From contig NZ_FORR01000001.1 of the NCBI RefSeq assembly GCF_900114055.1, positions 372,001-436,000 on the forward strand: a DNA stretch of 64,000 bases. The letters run 5' to 3'. This stretch comes from Thermoflavimicrobium dichotomicum. GTDB taxonomy: Bacteria; Bacillota; Bacilli; Thermoactinomycetales; Thermoactinomycetaceae. Below the pieces are notes generated by a model, which was not told the DNA's origin, searched no databases, and saw nothing but the letters and a program-made list of their open reading frames with translations. Positions 39,357 to 48,181 of the stretch are shown here, piece by piece (position 1 is the stretch's first letter; each line of letters begins with the position of its first letter). The translations under genes were made by a program, and so were the position numbers.

Positions 39357-39647
39357 TTATTTCTCTTCCAGGTTGATGGTTAAATGACGAATAATGTTAT
39401 CATTGATGTTAATGACCCGGTCAAGCTCAGAAACCAAGTCCGGATTTGCCTTGAAAGTGTACACGGTGTAAATACCTTCACGGTATTTATCAATCATGTA
39501 CGCAAGACGGCGTTTACCCATATCCTGCTCTTCGAGGATTTCACCGCCATTTTCCGTGATCACCGATTTTACTTTCTCACGTGTTGCCTTCAAGGTTTCT
39601 TCATCCGCATCTGGACGTACGATGAAGTTTACTTCATATTTACGCAT
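39357..39647 (-). CDS. rpsF: 30S ribosomal protein S6
   Basis: A 96-aa protein starting MRKYEVNFIVRPDADEE, with the ferredoxin-like S6 fold (GKRRLAYMIDKYREGIYTVYTF). The ATG at 39645-39647 follows AGAAGGAGGTGTAGTG; upstream in-frame codons belong to the leader. First gene of rpsF-ssb-rpsR. Confidence 0.97.
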   Translation of the reverse strand: MRKYEVNFIVRPDADEETLKATREKVKSVITENGGEILEEQDMGKRRLAYMIDKYREGIYTVYTFKANPDLVSELDRVININDNIIRHLTINLEEK

Positions 39648-39662
39648 CACACTACACCTCCT

Positions 39663-39700
39663 TCTGGACTTTGCGGCTCCACCCAATTCCAGTGGAGCAA
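39663..39700 (-). promoter_or_regulatory. Candidate S6:S18 autoregulatory leader hairpin
   Basis: In the rpsF leader the minus strand contains GCTCCAC-TGGAATTG-GGTGGAGC followed by CGC. This is a 7-bp stem ending just before the ribosome-binding site. Leaders of rpsF in many bacteria carry a hairpin with a CCG element bound by the S6:S18 complex. The position and the CCG fit, but I cannot fold it precisely by eye. Confidence 0.4.
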
Positions 39701-39758
39701 GGAGTAATAATTACTCACGATACTATATTCTATCAAAAAGATGTGGAAGCCGCAAGAA

Positions 39759-40859
39759 TTAAACTGCAAAGCGGAAAGTAATGATGTCACCATCCTGCAC
39801 GACATAATCTTTTCCTTCTAAACGAAGCAATCCTTTTTCCCGTGCCTGTACCAATGATCCTGCAGCCATTAAATCCTGATAACCAACCACTTCTGCCCGA
39901 ATAAAGCCACGCTCAAAGTCCGAATGGATCACTCCAGCTGCTTGGGGTGCTTTGGTACCTTCCCGAATCGTCCAGGCACGTACCTCTTTTTCTCCTGCTG
40001 TAAAATAAGTAATCAATCCCAGCAAGCGATATGCCGCAGCGATTAATCGATCCAATCCTGAGGTTTCCAGACCCAGTTCTGCCAAAAACAACTTTCTCTC
40101 TTCCTCATCCAACTCCGCAATCTCTGCTTCCACTTGGGCACTAACCGTCACTATATCTGCCCCCTCGCTCATGGCGATTTCTTTTACTGTTTGTACATGT
40201 GGATTTTTCTCTGGATGAGCCACATCTTGCTCACTCACATTTGCTGCATACAACATTTTTTTCATGGTTAACAGATTCAAACTTTTAATGATAAACTTTT
40301 CCTCTTCAGTCAAACCTACCGAACGCGCCGGGCGGCCTTCAGCCAATGCTTCCTGCACCTTGGTCAAAATCTCATATTCCGCTATCGCCAATTTGTCTCC
40401 GCTCTTCTTCTGTCTTGCCACACGATCCAGTCTTTTCTCAACCGTCTCCAAATCAGCAAGTACTAACTCCAAATTAATGGTTTCAATATCACTGGCTGGA
40501 TCCACTTTCCCAGATACATGCGTAATATTCTCATCTTCAAAACAACGGACCAGATGGATGATCGCATCCACTTCACGAATATGTGCCAGAAATTTGTTAC
40601 CCAGTCCTTCGCCTTTACTGGCTCCCTTAACTAGTCCGGCAATATCCACAAATTGTACAGAAGTAGGTACGATCCGTTGTGGATTGACCATCTCTGCCAA
40701 ACGCTCCAGACGTTCATCCGGAACATCTACAACCCCTACATTGGGATCAATCGTACAAAAAGGGTAGTTCGCTGACTCTGCCCCCGCTTGTGTAATCGCA
40801 TTAAACAATGTCGATTTCCCAACATTGGGAAGACCAACAATACCCGTAGTTAATCCCAT
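39759..40859 (-). CDS. ychF: Redox-regulated ATPase YchF
   Basis: Obg-family P-loop ATPase of 366 aa associated with ribosomes. G1 is GLPNVGKSTLFN (residues 8-19), G3 is VDIAGLVKGA, followed by a coiled-coil insertion and a C-terminal TGS domain (TYFTAGEKEVRAWTI, GDIITFRFAV). The ATG at 40857-40859 (MGLTTGIVG) follows AAAGGAGTGCGATTG. It precedes rpsF as in Bacillus (yyaF). Confidence 0.97.
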   Translation of the reverse strand: MGLTTGIVGLPNVGKSTLFNAITQAGAESANYPFCTIDPNVGVVDVPDERLERLAEMVNPQRIVPTSVQFVDIAGLVKGASKGEGLGNKFLAHIREVDAIIHLVRCFEDENITHVSGKVDPASDIETINLELVLADLETVEKRLDRVARQKKSGDKLAIAEYEILTKVQEALAEGRPARSVGLTEEEKFIIKSLNLLTMKKMLYAANVSEQDVAHPEKNPHVQTVKEIAMSEGADIVTVSAQVEAEIAELDEEERKLFLAELGLETSGLDRLIAAAYRLLGLITYFTAGEKEVRAWTIREGTKAPQAAGVIHSDFERGFIRAEVVGYQDLMAAGSLVQAREKGLLRLEGKDYVVQDGDIITFRFAV

Positions 40860-41257
40860 CAATCGCACTCCTTTTTTTCTCTGTTCATAATCCTTGTTCA
40901 TTATAGTAAAAAAAAACGCAGATTTCATGTTTCATATCAAACAAAAAGAAACAGGATATCATGTCGCTGGTTGACAAAGTTTCCTTTTTTGAGGACGCAA
41001 TTCCTTCTCCATTCCCCTATGATGCATCAACTATCTGAAAAAGTAGCAATATTGCGAGCTTAATGATCAGGCTAAACGGCTGATTTACGAGACATGCCCT
41101 AAACCGATCAGGTCAAACCGCCAGTAAATGATCACAAATAGCATGGCAAGCGGATATCGTGTCATTGAACTGACGTGAAGAGATACTCTTTCATATGAAT
41201 ACCAGCTTAGTCCATGTTCAAAAAGCCGAGAAGCATGGAGGGTCAGTGTTAGGGACA
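40860..41257. other. Gap between ychF and the siderophore cluster
   Basis: About 400 nt with no gene I can support. A minus-strand frame of 74 codons (41085-41309) begins at an ATGA overlap with the end of the binding-protein gene, but a terminator lies inside it, so it is probably not expressed. Its hydrophobic tail could be the remnant of a lost membrane gene. Base composition from about 41080 onward resembles the higher-G+C siderophore genes rather than ychF. Confidence 0.5.
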
Positions 41258-41287
41258 GAAAAAGGGACTGGCCCAAAAGGCGGTCCC
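41258..41287 (-). terminator. Terminator after the siderophore-binding protein gene
   Basis: On the minus strand GGGAC / GTCCC arms with an inner GCC / GGC pair (41264-41287) are followed by TTTTTCTG. It lies about 20 nt after the stop at 41306. Confidence 0.65.
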
Positions 41288-41305
41288 ATAACAGAGAAAT
41301 CGTTC

Positions 41306-42253
41306 TCATTTGGTTAAAGACTCCATGATTTTATCCATGGTCAGTTTGCTTGCCACCAAGCCGTTGATCGTCCAATGGCTGGGGTCTTCCATTTCGTATA
41401 CATTCCCTTTCTTGACAGCTAGGATACTTTTCCAAACCGAACTTTGCTTGAGCTGTTCCAGACCGGCTTCATTCGGCCGGCTGACGAGGAAGATGTGGTC
41501 AGCATCGAGGTCAGCCAACGCTTCAAGCGAAACCGGGCTCCAGTTCGTTTCTGCTTTTGGCAGTTTTTTTACCATATCTGGCTGAGCCACTCCCAAGTCG
41601 TGATACAGCACATTTGCAGCATAACGCGTGTTTTCAAACAGGTAATATTGTTTGCCGAACACCCACAGGATGGCAGCAGATTCATCTCCAATCGCCGCTT
41701 TGATGTCCGCTCTTGCTTTTTTGACCTTGGCATCATAGTCCGCCAGTGCCTCTTTTGCTTTTTCTTCTTTTCCCAACAATTGTCCCATCACTTGCAGCTG
41801 CTTCCGCCAATCCGCGCTTTCCGCATCTTTAAAAACGTAAGTAGGCGCGATTTTTTTGTATTTTTCATATTGCCCTTTTTTAATGGATGCCGCCGAGCTG
41901 AAAATAATCAAATCTGGATTGGCTTTGATCGTTTGTTCCAATGGCAAGTCCCACTCGATTTTAGGTACCCCTTTCAAATATGGCTGTAAGTAATCATGTA
42001 CCGTTGTGCCGATCGACCATTGAGCGGCAGGTGTAACGCCAAGTGCCACGAGCGAATCTTCCATATTTGGGGCGAGGACCCGCCGGGGATTGTTTGGGAT
42101 GGTCACTTTGCCCATCGCATCAGTCACGGTGATGTCTTGCTCGGTTTGCCCATTCCCTTTATGGGCGCTTCCATTCTGGCCACAAGCGGTTAATATCAAT
42201 GCAACACAAAAAACACCAATGATGAATTCCATATACTTGATTCGAAATGCCAT
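41306..42253 (-). CDS. Iron-siderophore ABC transporter substrate-binding lipoprotein
   Basis: A 315-aa lipoprotein of the FeuA/YfiY type. A signal peptide ends in the lipobox LTAC (about residues 21-24), followed by the periplasmic-binding fold with NPRRVLAPNMEDSLVALG and ANPDLIIFSS. I take ATG 42251-42253, 7 nt after GGAGG, rather than the ATG two codons earlier, which abuts that site. It is divergent from the permease genes; a perfect Fur box lies 44 bp upstream. The chelate it binds cannot be read from sequence. Confidence 0.92.
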   Translation of the reverse strand: MAFRIKYMEFIIGVFCVALILTACGQNGSAHKGNGQTEQDITVTDAMGKVTIPNNPRRVLAPNMEDSLVALGVTPAAQWSIGTTVHDYLQPYLKGVPKIEWDLPLEQTIKANPDLIIFSSAASIKKGQYEKYKKIAPTYVFKDAESADWRKQLQVMGQLLGKEEKAKEALADYDAKVKKARADIKAAIGDESAAILWVFGKQYYLFENTRYAANVLYHDLGVAQPDMVKKLPKAETNWSPVSLEALADLDADHIFLVSRPNEAGLEQLKQSSVWKSILAVKKGNVYEMEDPSHWTINGLVASKLTMDKIMESLTK

Positions 42254-42296
42254 GTCCATGCCTCCTTCATGAACAAATGAACACTATCACCGAAAA

Positions 42297-42311
42297 TGAT
42301 AATTATTATCA
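42297..42311. promoter_or_regulatory. Fur box of the binding-protein gene
   Basis: TGATAATTATTATCA is a perfect 7-1-7 Fur-type palindrome. It lies between the lipoprotein start and its probable promoter, so iron-loaded Fur should repress the gene. Confidence 0.9.
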
Positions 42312-42414
42312 ATATAAATGTCAACAATGTCGGAATAATGATTTGTCAATTTCGGATGATTAAATACAAAAAGGGATTGAAACTTGAGGAAGGTCGATTC
42401 TATAATCATATTAA

Positions 42415-42433
42415 TGAAAATGATTATCATTCG
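42415..42433. promoter_or_regulatory. Fur box of the permease operon
   Basis: TGAAAATGATTATCATTCG matches the 19-bp Fur consensus GATAATGATTATCATTATC in its core. It lies 31-49 bp upstream of the first permease start. Together with the site at 42297 it makes the divergent cluster iron-responsive in both directions. Confidence 0.85.
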
Positions 42434-42463
42434 TATTCGATGACGTAGAAAGGTTGCGTTCAG

Positions 42464-43501
42464 GTGTTGAGAAATCATGTACAACAAACGATGGGAGCAG
42501 CGGGACGGAGAGCACGAACGGGATGGATCCTGTTAGTTGGGATCATCGGAATCCTGCTGGCACTTGCTGTTTCTCTTGTTTATGGAACGAAAGATCTGCA
42601 ATTGAGTACAGTATGGCAAGCGTTGTTTGCTTATGATCCGGACATCAAGGCACACCAGATTGTGCAGGATATTCGCTTTCCGCGATCCTTGGCGGCAGCT
42701 TTGATCGGCGCTTACCTGGCCTTGTCGGGAGCCATCATGCAAGCGTTGACCCGAAATCCGCTCGCAGAACCTTCACTCTTGGGAGTGTCGCATGGAGCAG
42801 CATTCGCCCTTGTCGTAACCATTGCTTTTGTTCCGGACATTTCAATCGTTGGGGCAACTGTCAGTTCAATGACTGGCGCCGGGTTAGCGGTGCTGTTTGT
42901 GTTTGTGTTAGCTTCTGCGTCAAATGGAAACGTGACCCCTGTTAAACTGTCCCTTGCCGGTATCGCGACAGGGATGTTTTTAAGCTCGTTGACATCAAGC
43001 ATCGCCCTGCATTTTGACGTTTCAAAAGAGATGGGTTTTTGGTATGCCGGTGGATTGGCAAACATGGATTGGCGTGCGGTTAAAGTGCTTGCCGTCGCCG
43101 GTTTATTTGGCATCCTGATTGTCACGGCGCTCGCACGTGCATTGACGTTACTCCATTTGGGTGCAGATGTAACGAAAGGTCTGGGAATTCATGTGCAGGC
43201 GGTCAAAACACTTGCAGTTCTCGCTGTGCTGCTGTTAACGGGAAGTTCAGTGGCCGTATCCGGGGCGATTGGTTTTGTTGGTCTGGTTGTTCCTCACATC
43301 AGTCGCATGTTGGTCGGACTGAATTACCGGTTTTCACTCCCGGTTTCGGCGGTCCTTGGCAGCCTGTTGCTTGTGTTGGCCGATGTTGGGGCAAGGATGA
43401 TCAATCCGCCGTTTGAAACGCCCGTTGGTGTGGTGACAGCCTTGATTGGCGTGCCATTTTTCCTCTATTTGGTTCGGAATGAAAAGGGTCGGACAGCATG
43501 A
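42464..43501 (+). CDS. Iron-siderophore ABC permease 1 (FecCD family)
   Basis: A 345-aa polytopic membrane protein of the FecCD/BtuC family. Typical stretches are DIRFPRSLAAALIGAYLALSGAIMQALTRNPLAEPSLLG and the later GFVGLVVPHISRMLVG. About nine or ten helices are expected. The start is GTG at 42464 or TTG at 42467; AAAGG is rather far upstream, and ATG at 42491 is a third option. The stop overlaps the next permease start (ATGA). G+C is clearly higher than in ychF or the par region. Confidence 0.92.
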   Translation: MLRNHVQQTMGAAGRRARTGWILLVGIIGILLALAVSLVYGTKDLQLSTVWQALFAYDPDIKAHQIVQDIRFPRSLAAALIGAYLALSGAIMQALTRNPLAEPSLLGVSHGAAFALVVTIAFVPDISIVGATVSSMTGAGLAVLFVFVLASASNGNVTPVKLSLAGIATGMFLSSLTSSIALHFDVSKEMGFWYAGGLANMDWRAVKVLAVAGLFGILIVTALARALTLLHLGADVTKGLGIHVQAVKTLAVLAVLLLTGSSVAVSGAIGFVGLVVPHISRMLVGLNYRFSLPVSAVLGSLLLVLADVGARMINPPFETPVGVVTALIGVPFFLYLVRNEKGRTA

Positions 43502-44508
43502 ACCGAAGCCAGATGAAGTTGAAGTGGACGATATGGGTTTTGTCCGTACTCCTTTTACTCGCATGTTTATTGAGCTTGAACGTCGGTGTTGTCGCCATTT
43601 CACCAGCGGAAGTGTTCCAAATGCTCACAGGTAATGGAACGGAACAACAAGCGCTGGTTTTATTTGAGATTCGCTTGCCTTCCATGGTGTTGGCACTCCT
43701 CGTTGGTACAGCCATGGCGATTTCCGGGGCCATTTTGCAAAGCATCACACGCAATGAACTGGCGGACCCGGGTATCCTTGGCATCAATACGGGAGCAGGG
43801 TTGGCGGTAGTCATTTATATCGCTTTTTCTCAAACAGCCACAGGCAGTCTGAGTGCGTCCGGTGCGCTTATTTTGCCGTTCTTCGCTTTTTTCGGGGCTT
43901 TGCTGACGGCTGTCTTGATTACCGTTCTCGCCTGGAAGCGTGGCTTTCATTCCATTCGATTGATTCTGGTGGGCATCGGAATCAACGCGGGTTTGAGTGC
44001 CATCCTGATCACGCTGCAACTGAGGCTTTCGCCCCAAGATTTTATGGAAGCCATGGTTTGGTTATGCGGAGACTTGTGGGCCACACAATGGCAGTATGTA
44101 AGGACCCTTTCATCTTGGCTTGTTTTGCTGATTCCTTACACATTATATAAAGCTCACACGCTGAACATATTGAATTTGGGCAGCCAGGTGGCAACTGGAC
44201 TCGGTATCCGTTCAAACCGTGAGTACCTGATTCTCATCGTACTGGCAGTGGCGATGTCTGGACTCGGGGTAGCAGCAGGCGGAGGAATCGCCTTTTTGGG
44301 GTTGATCGCCCCGCATATCGCCCGCCGCATTGTGGGTCCACGTCATCAAGCGATGTTGCCTCCAGCCGCTCTGCTGGGTTCCCTCATATTGCTGTTGTCC
44401 GACACGATTGGGAAAAATCTCTTATCTCCAACCGAGTTGCCGGCTGGCATGGTTGTGTCTATGGTCAGTGCTCCATATTTTATCTTTTTGTTGATGAAAA
44501 CGAAGTGA
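43498..44508 (+). CDS. Iron-siderophore ABC permease 2 (FecCD family)
   Basis: A 336-aa second permease subunit with the same family marks: EIRLPSMVLALLVGTAMAIS, NELADPGILGINTGAG and IAFLGLIAPHIARRIVG. It would pair with permease 1 as a heterodimer. The ATG overlaps the previous stop, and its own stop is a few bases before the ATPase gene. Confidence 0.92.
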   Translation: MNRSQMKLKWTIWVLSVLLLLACLLSLNVGVVAISPAEVFQMLTGNGTEQQALVLFEIRLPSMVLALLVGTAMAISGAILQSITRNELADPGILGINTGAGLAVVIYIAFSQTATGSLSASGALILPFFAFFGALLTAVLITVLAWKRGFHSIRLILVGIGINAGLSAILITLQLRLSPQDFMEAMVWLCGDLWATQWQYVRTLSSWLVLLIPYTLYKAHTLNILNLGSQVATGLGIRSNREYLILIVLAVAMSGLGVAAGGGIAFLGLIAPHIARRIVGPRHQAMLPPAALLGSLILLLSDTIGKNLLSPTELPAGMVVSMVSAPYFIFLLMKTK

Positions 44509-44519
44509 GGAGGGAAATG

Positions 44520-45305
44520 ATGACAACCCTATCAGCGGAACAGTTAACGATTGGCTATGATGAACGGACGATTGTGCGACAGTTGGATTTGGTTTTTCCA
44601 CCAGGCCAGATCACGGCCATCATCGGTCCGAACGGTTGCGGCAAATCCACGATCCTAAAGACGATGGCGCGGCTTCATCCAGCAACATCGGGGGCCGTTT
44701 ATTTGGATGGGAAGATGATTCAAAAGATGCCGACGAAGGAAATTGCCAAAAAGATGGCCATATTGCCCCAGTCACCGGAAGCGCCAAACGGGCTCACGGT
44801 ATATGAGTTGGTCTCATATGGACGAACCCCACATCAATCCGGTTTTGTGCGGTTGAATCAACACGATTGTGACATGATCGCATGGGCGCTGGAAGTGACG
44901 GGATTGACAGAGCTTCAACACCAAGCCGTGGATGCGCTGTCGGGTGGTCAGCGGCAGAGGGCATGGATTGCGATGGCCCTTGCCCAGGAGACCGATTTGC
45001 TATTGTTGGATGAACCTACCACCTATCTTGATTTGGCACATCAATTGGAAGTGTTGCAACTTCTGGAGAAGCTGAATCAAGAAGACGGGCGCACGATCAT
45101 CATGGTAATTCATGATCTGAATCACGCTTCACGTTTTGCGCATCAGTTGGTTGCGCTTAAGAAAGGCAGCATCGTCAAACAAGGAACGGCGGAACAAGTG
45201 ATGATCCCAAATGTACTCAAGGAGGTATTCAACATTGACACAACCATAGTCCGCGATCCGCGCACCAATAAACCAGCCATCATTTCGTACGACTTGATCA
45301 GGTAA
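44520..45305 (+). CDS. Iron-siderophore ABC transporter ATPase
   Basis: A 261-aa ATP-binding subunit of the FecE/FhuC type. Walker A is GPNGCGKST, the signature is LSGGQRQRAW, Walker B is LLLLDEPTTYLD, and the switch histidine is in VIHDLNHA. I start at the second of two adjacent ATGs (44520), 6 nt after GAGGAGG. Last gene of the plus-strand importer operon; no clear terminator follows it. Confidence 0.94.
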   Translation: MTTLSAEQLTIGYDERTIVRQLDLVFPPGQITAIIGPNGCGKSTILKTMARLHPATSGAVYLDGKMIQKMPTKEIAKKMAILPQSPEAPNGLTVYELVSYGRTPHQSGFVRLNQHDCDMIAWALEVTGLTELQHQAVDALSGGQRQRAWIAMALAQETDLLLLDEPTTYLDLAHQLEVLQLLEKLNQEDGRTIIMVIHDLNHASRFAHQLVALKKGSIVKQGTAEQVMIPNVLKEVFNIDTTIVRDPRTNKPAIISYDLIR

Positions 45306-45505
45306 CGATGGGATGAATCCCCCAACACAAATGGTGTATTTGTTATGTACTGCTGACCAGCATCTTTCTCAAAGAAAGCGGACAATTTTTATATAAAATA
45401 AATCATCTTTTATTTAACAATTTATACATATCATCTTCATTCACCTATTTGTATAATAAAGTAGCGCAATGAATAGATATATTTCGAATAGTCGGGGGAA
45501 AATAT

Positions 45506-46177
45506 ATGAGAGTTCCAACAAGAGTCATGACATTATTTTTTCTTTTATCTAGTTTTCTTGTTTTAAGTGCTTGCAACGACAAAACCGAAGCAAAAACAGA
45601 AGAGAGCCAAAATGTGGCTTCCGCCAATACGAATCAGGAAAACAACACTACCACAGAAAACAAGAATCAAGGACCGGCAGAAACAAATCAGGAAAAAAAA
45701 GAGCCCATACCAGCGGAACAACTATTGCCACAGGTAAAACAGTTGGCCATGCAAGGGAAAGTGATCAATTGTGAATTTGCCTTGGGAACACCTCTTAGTA
45801 CCGTCAAGGAAAAATACGGAAAACCGGATCAGGCAGTCGGCCATCAAGTTATGTACGAGAAACAGGGTCTATTCTTTTACTATACAAGAAACAGCCAAAT
45901 TGTTTACTATATTTCTTCTGCCGATGAACGATATAAAAATATTACCATGACCAATATGAAACAGATTTTGGGAAAACCAGATGCCAATGTCAGCACGGAG
46001 GCTCTTTCTTTCCTCTATTATGCAGGGAACTATCAAGTGATTTTTCACTTTAACCCTCGCAATAAAGAATTGCTCAGTATCGATATCAATGATCCGAAAA
46101 ATAGCATCCTCTATAAAAATGTGTCAACGAAACTGAACAAAACAACTCCAAAAACTCCTGCAACTCCTACTAACTAA
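45506..46177 (+). CDS. DUF4309 (YjgB-like) lipoprotein
   Basis: A 223-aa secreted lipoprotein. The signal peptide ends in the lipobox LSAC (residues 20-23). A low-complexity Asn/Gln/Glu/Lys spacer (about 24-70) follows. The DUF4309 domain (about 75-200) starts QGKVINCEFALGTPLSTVKEKYGKPD and repeats a GKPDA motif. The C-terminal tail is Thr/Pro-rich. The family is envelope-associated and of unknown role. Monocistronic, with GGGGGAAAAT before the ATG. Confidence 0.82.
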   Translation: MRVPTRVMTLFFLLSSFLVLSACNDKTEAKTEESQNVASANTNQENNTTTENKNQGPAETNQEKKEPIPAEQLLPQVKQLAMQGKVINCEFALGTPLSTVKEKYGKPDQAVGHQVMYEKQGLFFYYTRNSQIVYYISSADERYKNITMTNMKQILGKPDANVSTEALSFLYYAGNYQVIFHFNPRNKELLSIDINDPKNSILYKNVSTKLNKTTPKTPATPTN

Positions 46178-46198
46178 AAATTCCTCATCAAATAGATA

Positions 46199-46226
46199 AA
46201 CGAGCTTTCTCATTGAAAGCTCGTTT
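46199..46226. terminator. Bidirectional terminator after the lipoprotein gene
   Basis: The stem AACGAGCTTTC / GAAAGCTCGTTT (46199-46226) has a 5-nt loop. It lies between converging genes; U-runs are short on both sides. Confidence 0.65.
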
Positions 46227-46229
46227 GTG

Positions 46230-46436
46230 CTATTCTCCAGCTTCTTCAGCTCGAATCAGTATCTTTTTCATTCGCTGTTCAAATCGGCGACGTGGTAGCA
46301 AAACACTGTGATTACAACCAGTGCATTTCATTCGAATATCTGCTCCCATCCGAATCACTTTCCAAGCATTCGTACCGCAAGGATGAGGTTTTTTCATTTC
46401 CACAATATCTCCCAAACCAAACTCTTTTCTTTGCAT
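46230..46436 (-). CDS. DUF951 family protein
   Basis: A 68-aa protein with GLGDIVEMKKPHPCGTNAW and IRMKCTGCNHSVLLPR. This is the DUF951 pattern with conserved cysteines (PCG, CTGC) that could bind zinc. In Bacillus the equivalent lies near yyaC and parB. Function unknown; possibly nucleic-acid binding given the basic middle. ATG at 46434-46436. Confidence 0.9.
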   Translation of the reverse strand: MQRKEFGLGDIVEMKKPHPCGTNAWKVIRMGADIRMKCTGCNHSVLLPRRRFEQRMKKILIRAEEAGE

Positions 46437-46620
46437 TACAGATCACTCTCTTCTCAAATCTGTCTTTAGACTAAACGGTCAGATTTGAAAGCACAGGTTA
46501 TCTACACAGCGGATCCAACACAGCCTTTTGAATTCATTTTATGGATAAAATACATTTTTGCAAGATAAATATTTTTCCTCAACGACTGAAACAAATCCAT
46601 GGCCTTTGTACGGTTTCAAT

Positions 46621-47253
46621 TCAAGAGTCCACGATCTTTGTGCCTTCTCTGGGAATTTCCTCTTTTAACTTTAACAATATTTCCATCACTTGTTGGCTTA
46701 ATTTTGTTTGTTTTTCTTTCAACGATCCTTCTTCAGGCGGGAAAATCAATGCATCGATCAATACATCGATAGGTTTGGGACGAAGAAAAAAACTTCCCTG
46801 TGGTAAAACCTCATCCATTCCTTTGAGATAAACAGGCAAAATAGGAGCCTGGCCTTTGATCGCCAAATACGCCGCTCCCTGCTTCAACTCATGCAACGAT
46901 TCCTTCTCTTTGATTCCTCCTTCCGGGAAAATGCCAACCACCTTTCCCTCTTTCAACAAGGACAATGCGATCCGAATCGCTTGAATGTCCGCTCTTTCTC
47001 GATGAACAGGAAAGGCACCTGCTTTTTCCAGAAACCATCGAATCAGGCAATTGGAAAATGCCTCGCTTTTAGCCATAAAGTGAATATGCCTTGGACAAAT
47101 CGCCGATAGATAAAAAGGATCCAAATAACTGGGATGATTAGCAACAATAATAAGTGGTCCTGTCATAGGGATATGATCCATTCCAATTACATGGACTCGA
47201 TGATACCAACGTATAAATGATCGAAGCCATTTTTTCCCTGTCTCAAATGACAT
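46621..47253 (-). CDS. 1-acyl-sn-glycerol-3-phosphate acyltransferase (PlsC-like)
   Basis: A 210-aa PlsC-family acyltransferase. The catalytic block NHPSYLD (HX4D) is followed by FPEGG (substrate phosphate) and a third block, PILPVYLKG. It would transfer an acyl group to lysophosphatidate at the inner membrane face. A second plsC copy may exist elsewhere, so the precise physiological role is open. Its 5' region faces a 334-nt gap before yyaC. Confidence 0.88.
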   Translation of the reverse strand: MSFETGKKWLRSFIRWYHRVHVIGMDHIPMTGPLIIVANHPSYLDPFYLSAICPRHIHFMAKSEAFSNCLIRWFLEKAGAFPVHRERADIQAIRIALSLLKEGKVVGIFPEGGIKEKESLHELKQGAAYLAIKGQAPILPVYLKGMDEVLPQGSFFLRPKPIDVLIDALIFPPEEGSLKEKQTKLSQQVMEILLKLKEEIPREGTKIVDS

Positions 47254-47587
47254 GGAGATTCACCTATTTTCCAGTTGGTTCTTCCTGATCAACTTTTTAT
47301 TTCATGGATCTAGATACTATTTTAAATAAATTTATACTATTTAAAACATATAAGGGTATATATAATATAACTTGATATATGGAAGATTCTCGGCTCTCAC
47401 GGCATCCCTGCCGCTTTTCCCCCCTAAACAATCAATATGGTTTGACGTTTCAAGCGCTCACTTTTTCATTCATGATTCCATGCCCATCATGGATCCGCTG
47501 TATCTATTCAACTTCCAGTCCCATCATGTATATTCTTCTCCGATTTTCCGTATACTGGTAAGGATGAACGTTTCGGAGGTAGCAAAA
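47254..47587. other. Intergenic region before yyaC
   Basis: 334 nt, A/T-rich in the first half (long stretches of A/T around 47320-47380). I see no gene. The second half must carry the divergent promoters of the PlsC-like gene and yyaC. A GTATA...GTATACT arrangement at about 47529-47555 could be a sporulation or sigma-A promoter for yyaC but is not decisive. Confidence 0.4.
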
Positions 47588-48181
47588 ATGAGAGAGTTTC
47601 ATTTTATTTCTAAAACCCACTCTTTCACTTTTCCATATCGCATGGAATATACACATCCACTGGCAAGACAACACTTCTCTGATCATCTTGCGTATGCATT
47701 AAAAGATATACAATCCAACATCCCGATTATTTGTGTTTGCATAGGAACCGATCGCTCAACAGGTGATTCACTGGGTCCCCTGGTTGGCACTTTTTTGTCA
47801 AAACAAGCCCCCGCCAATATCAAAGTATTTGGGACGTTGGATGAACCTGTTCATGCACTCAATTTACAAGAAACCATCCATCATATTCAAAACAAATATC
47901 CAGAAAGTCCGGTTATTGCAGTTGATGCCTGTTTGGGACATTTTAAAAACGTTGGCTGGATTCAATTAGGTCTAGGGCCCATTAAGCCAGGAGCAGGAGT
48001 CAAAAAAGAACTTCCTGAAGTCGGCCAAATCCATATCAAAGGAATTGTGAATGTGTCCGGCTTTATGGAATATATGATTTTGCAAAATACACGGCTTAGT
48101 GTTGTGATGAAAATGGCAGAAGTTATTGCTTCATCGATTTTAACGGCTACTTCATCTGAACCGATCTCTTCGTCTCTTTAG
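47588..48181 (+). CDS. yyaC: YyaC family sporulation protein (putative spore protease)
   Basis: A 197-aa protein with the GPR-like core VCIGTDRSTGDSLGPLVG, a later VDACLG, and GAGVKKELPEVG, defining YyaC. The family resembles the germination protease fold and is expressed in sporulation in Bacillus. The ATG at 47588 (MREFHFIS) follows CGGAGGTAGCAAAA; the frame extends 72 codons further upstream but that part looks non-coding. It converges with the desulfurase-like gene, with 4 bp of overlap at the stops. Confidence 0.9.
   Translation: MREFHFISKTHSFTFPYRMEYTHPLARQHFSDHLAYALKDIQSNIPIICVCIGTDRSTGDSLGPLVGTFLSKQAPANIKVFGTLDEPVHALNLQETIHHIQNKYPESPVIAVDACLGHFKNVGWIQLGLGPIKPGAGVKKELPEVGQIHIKGIVNVSGFMEYMILQNTRLSVVMKMAEVIASSILTATSSEPISSSL

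Noticed and set aside
41085-41309. 74-codon frame overlapping the end of the siderophore-binding protein gene (ATGA)
   Set aside because: A terminator lies within it and it resembles no known protein; kept only as a possible remnant.
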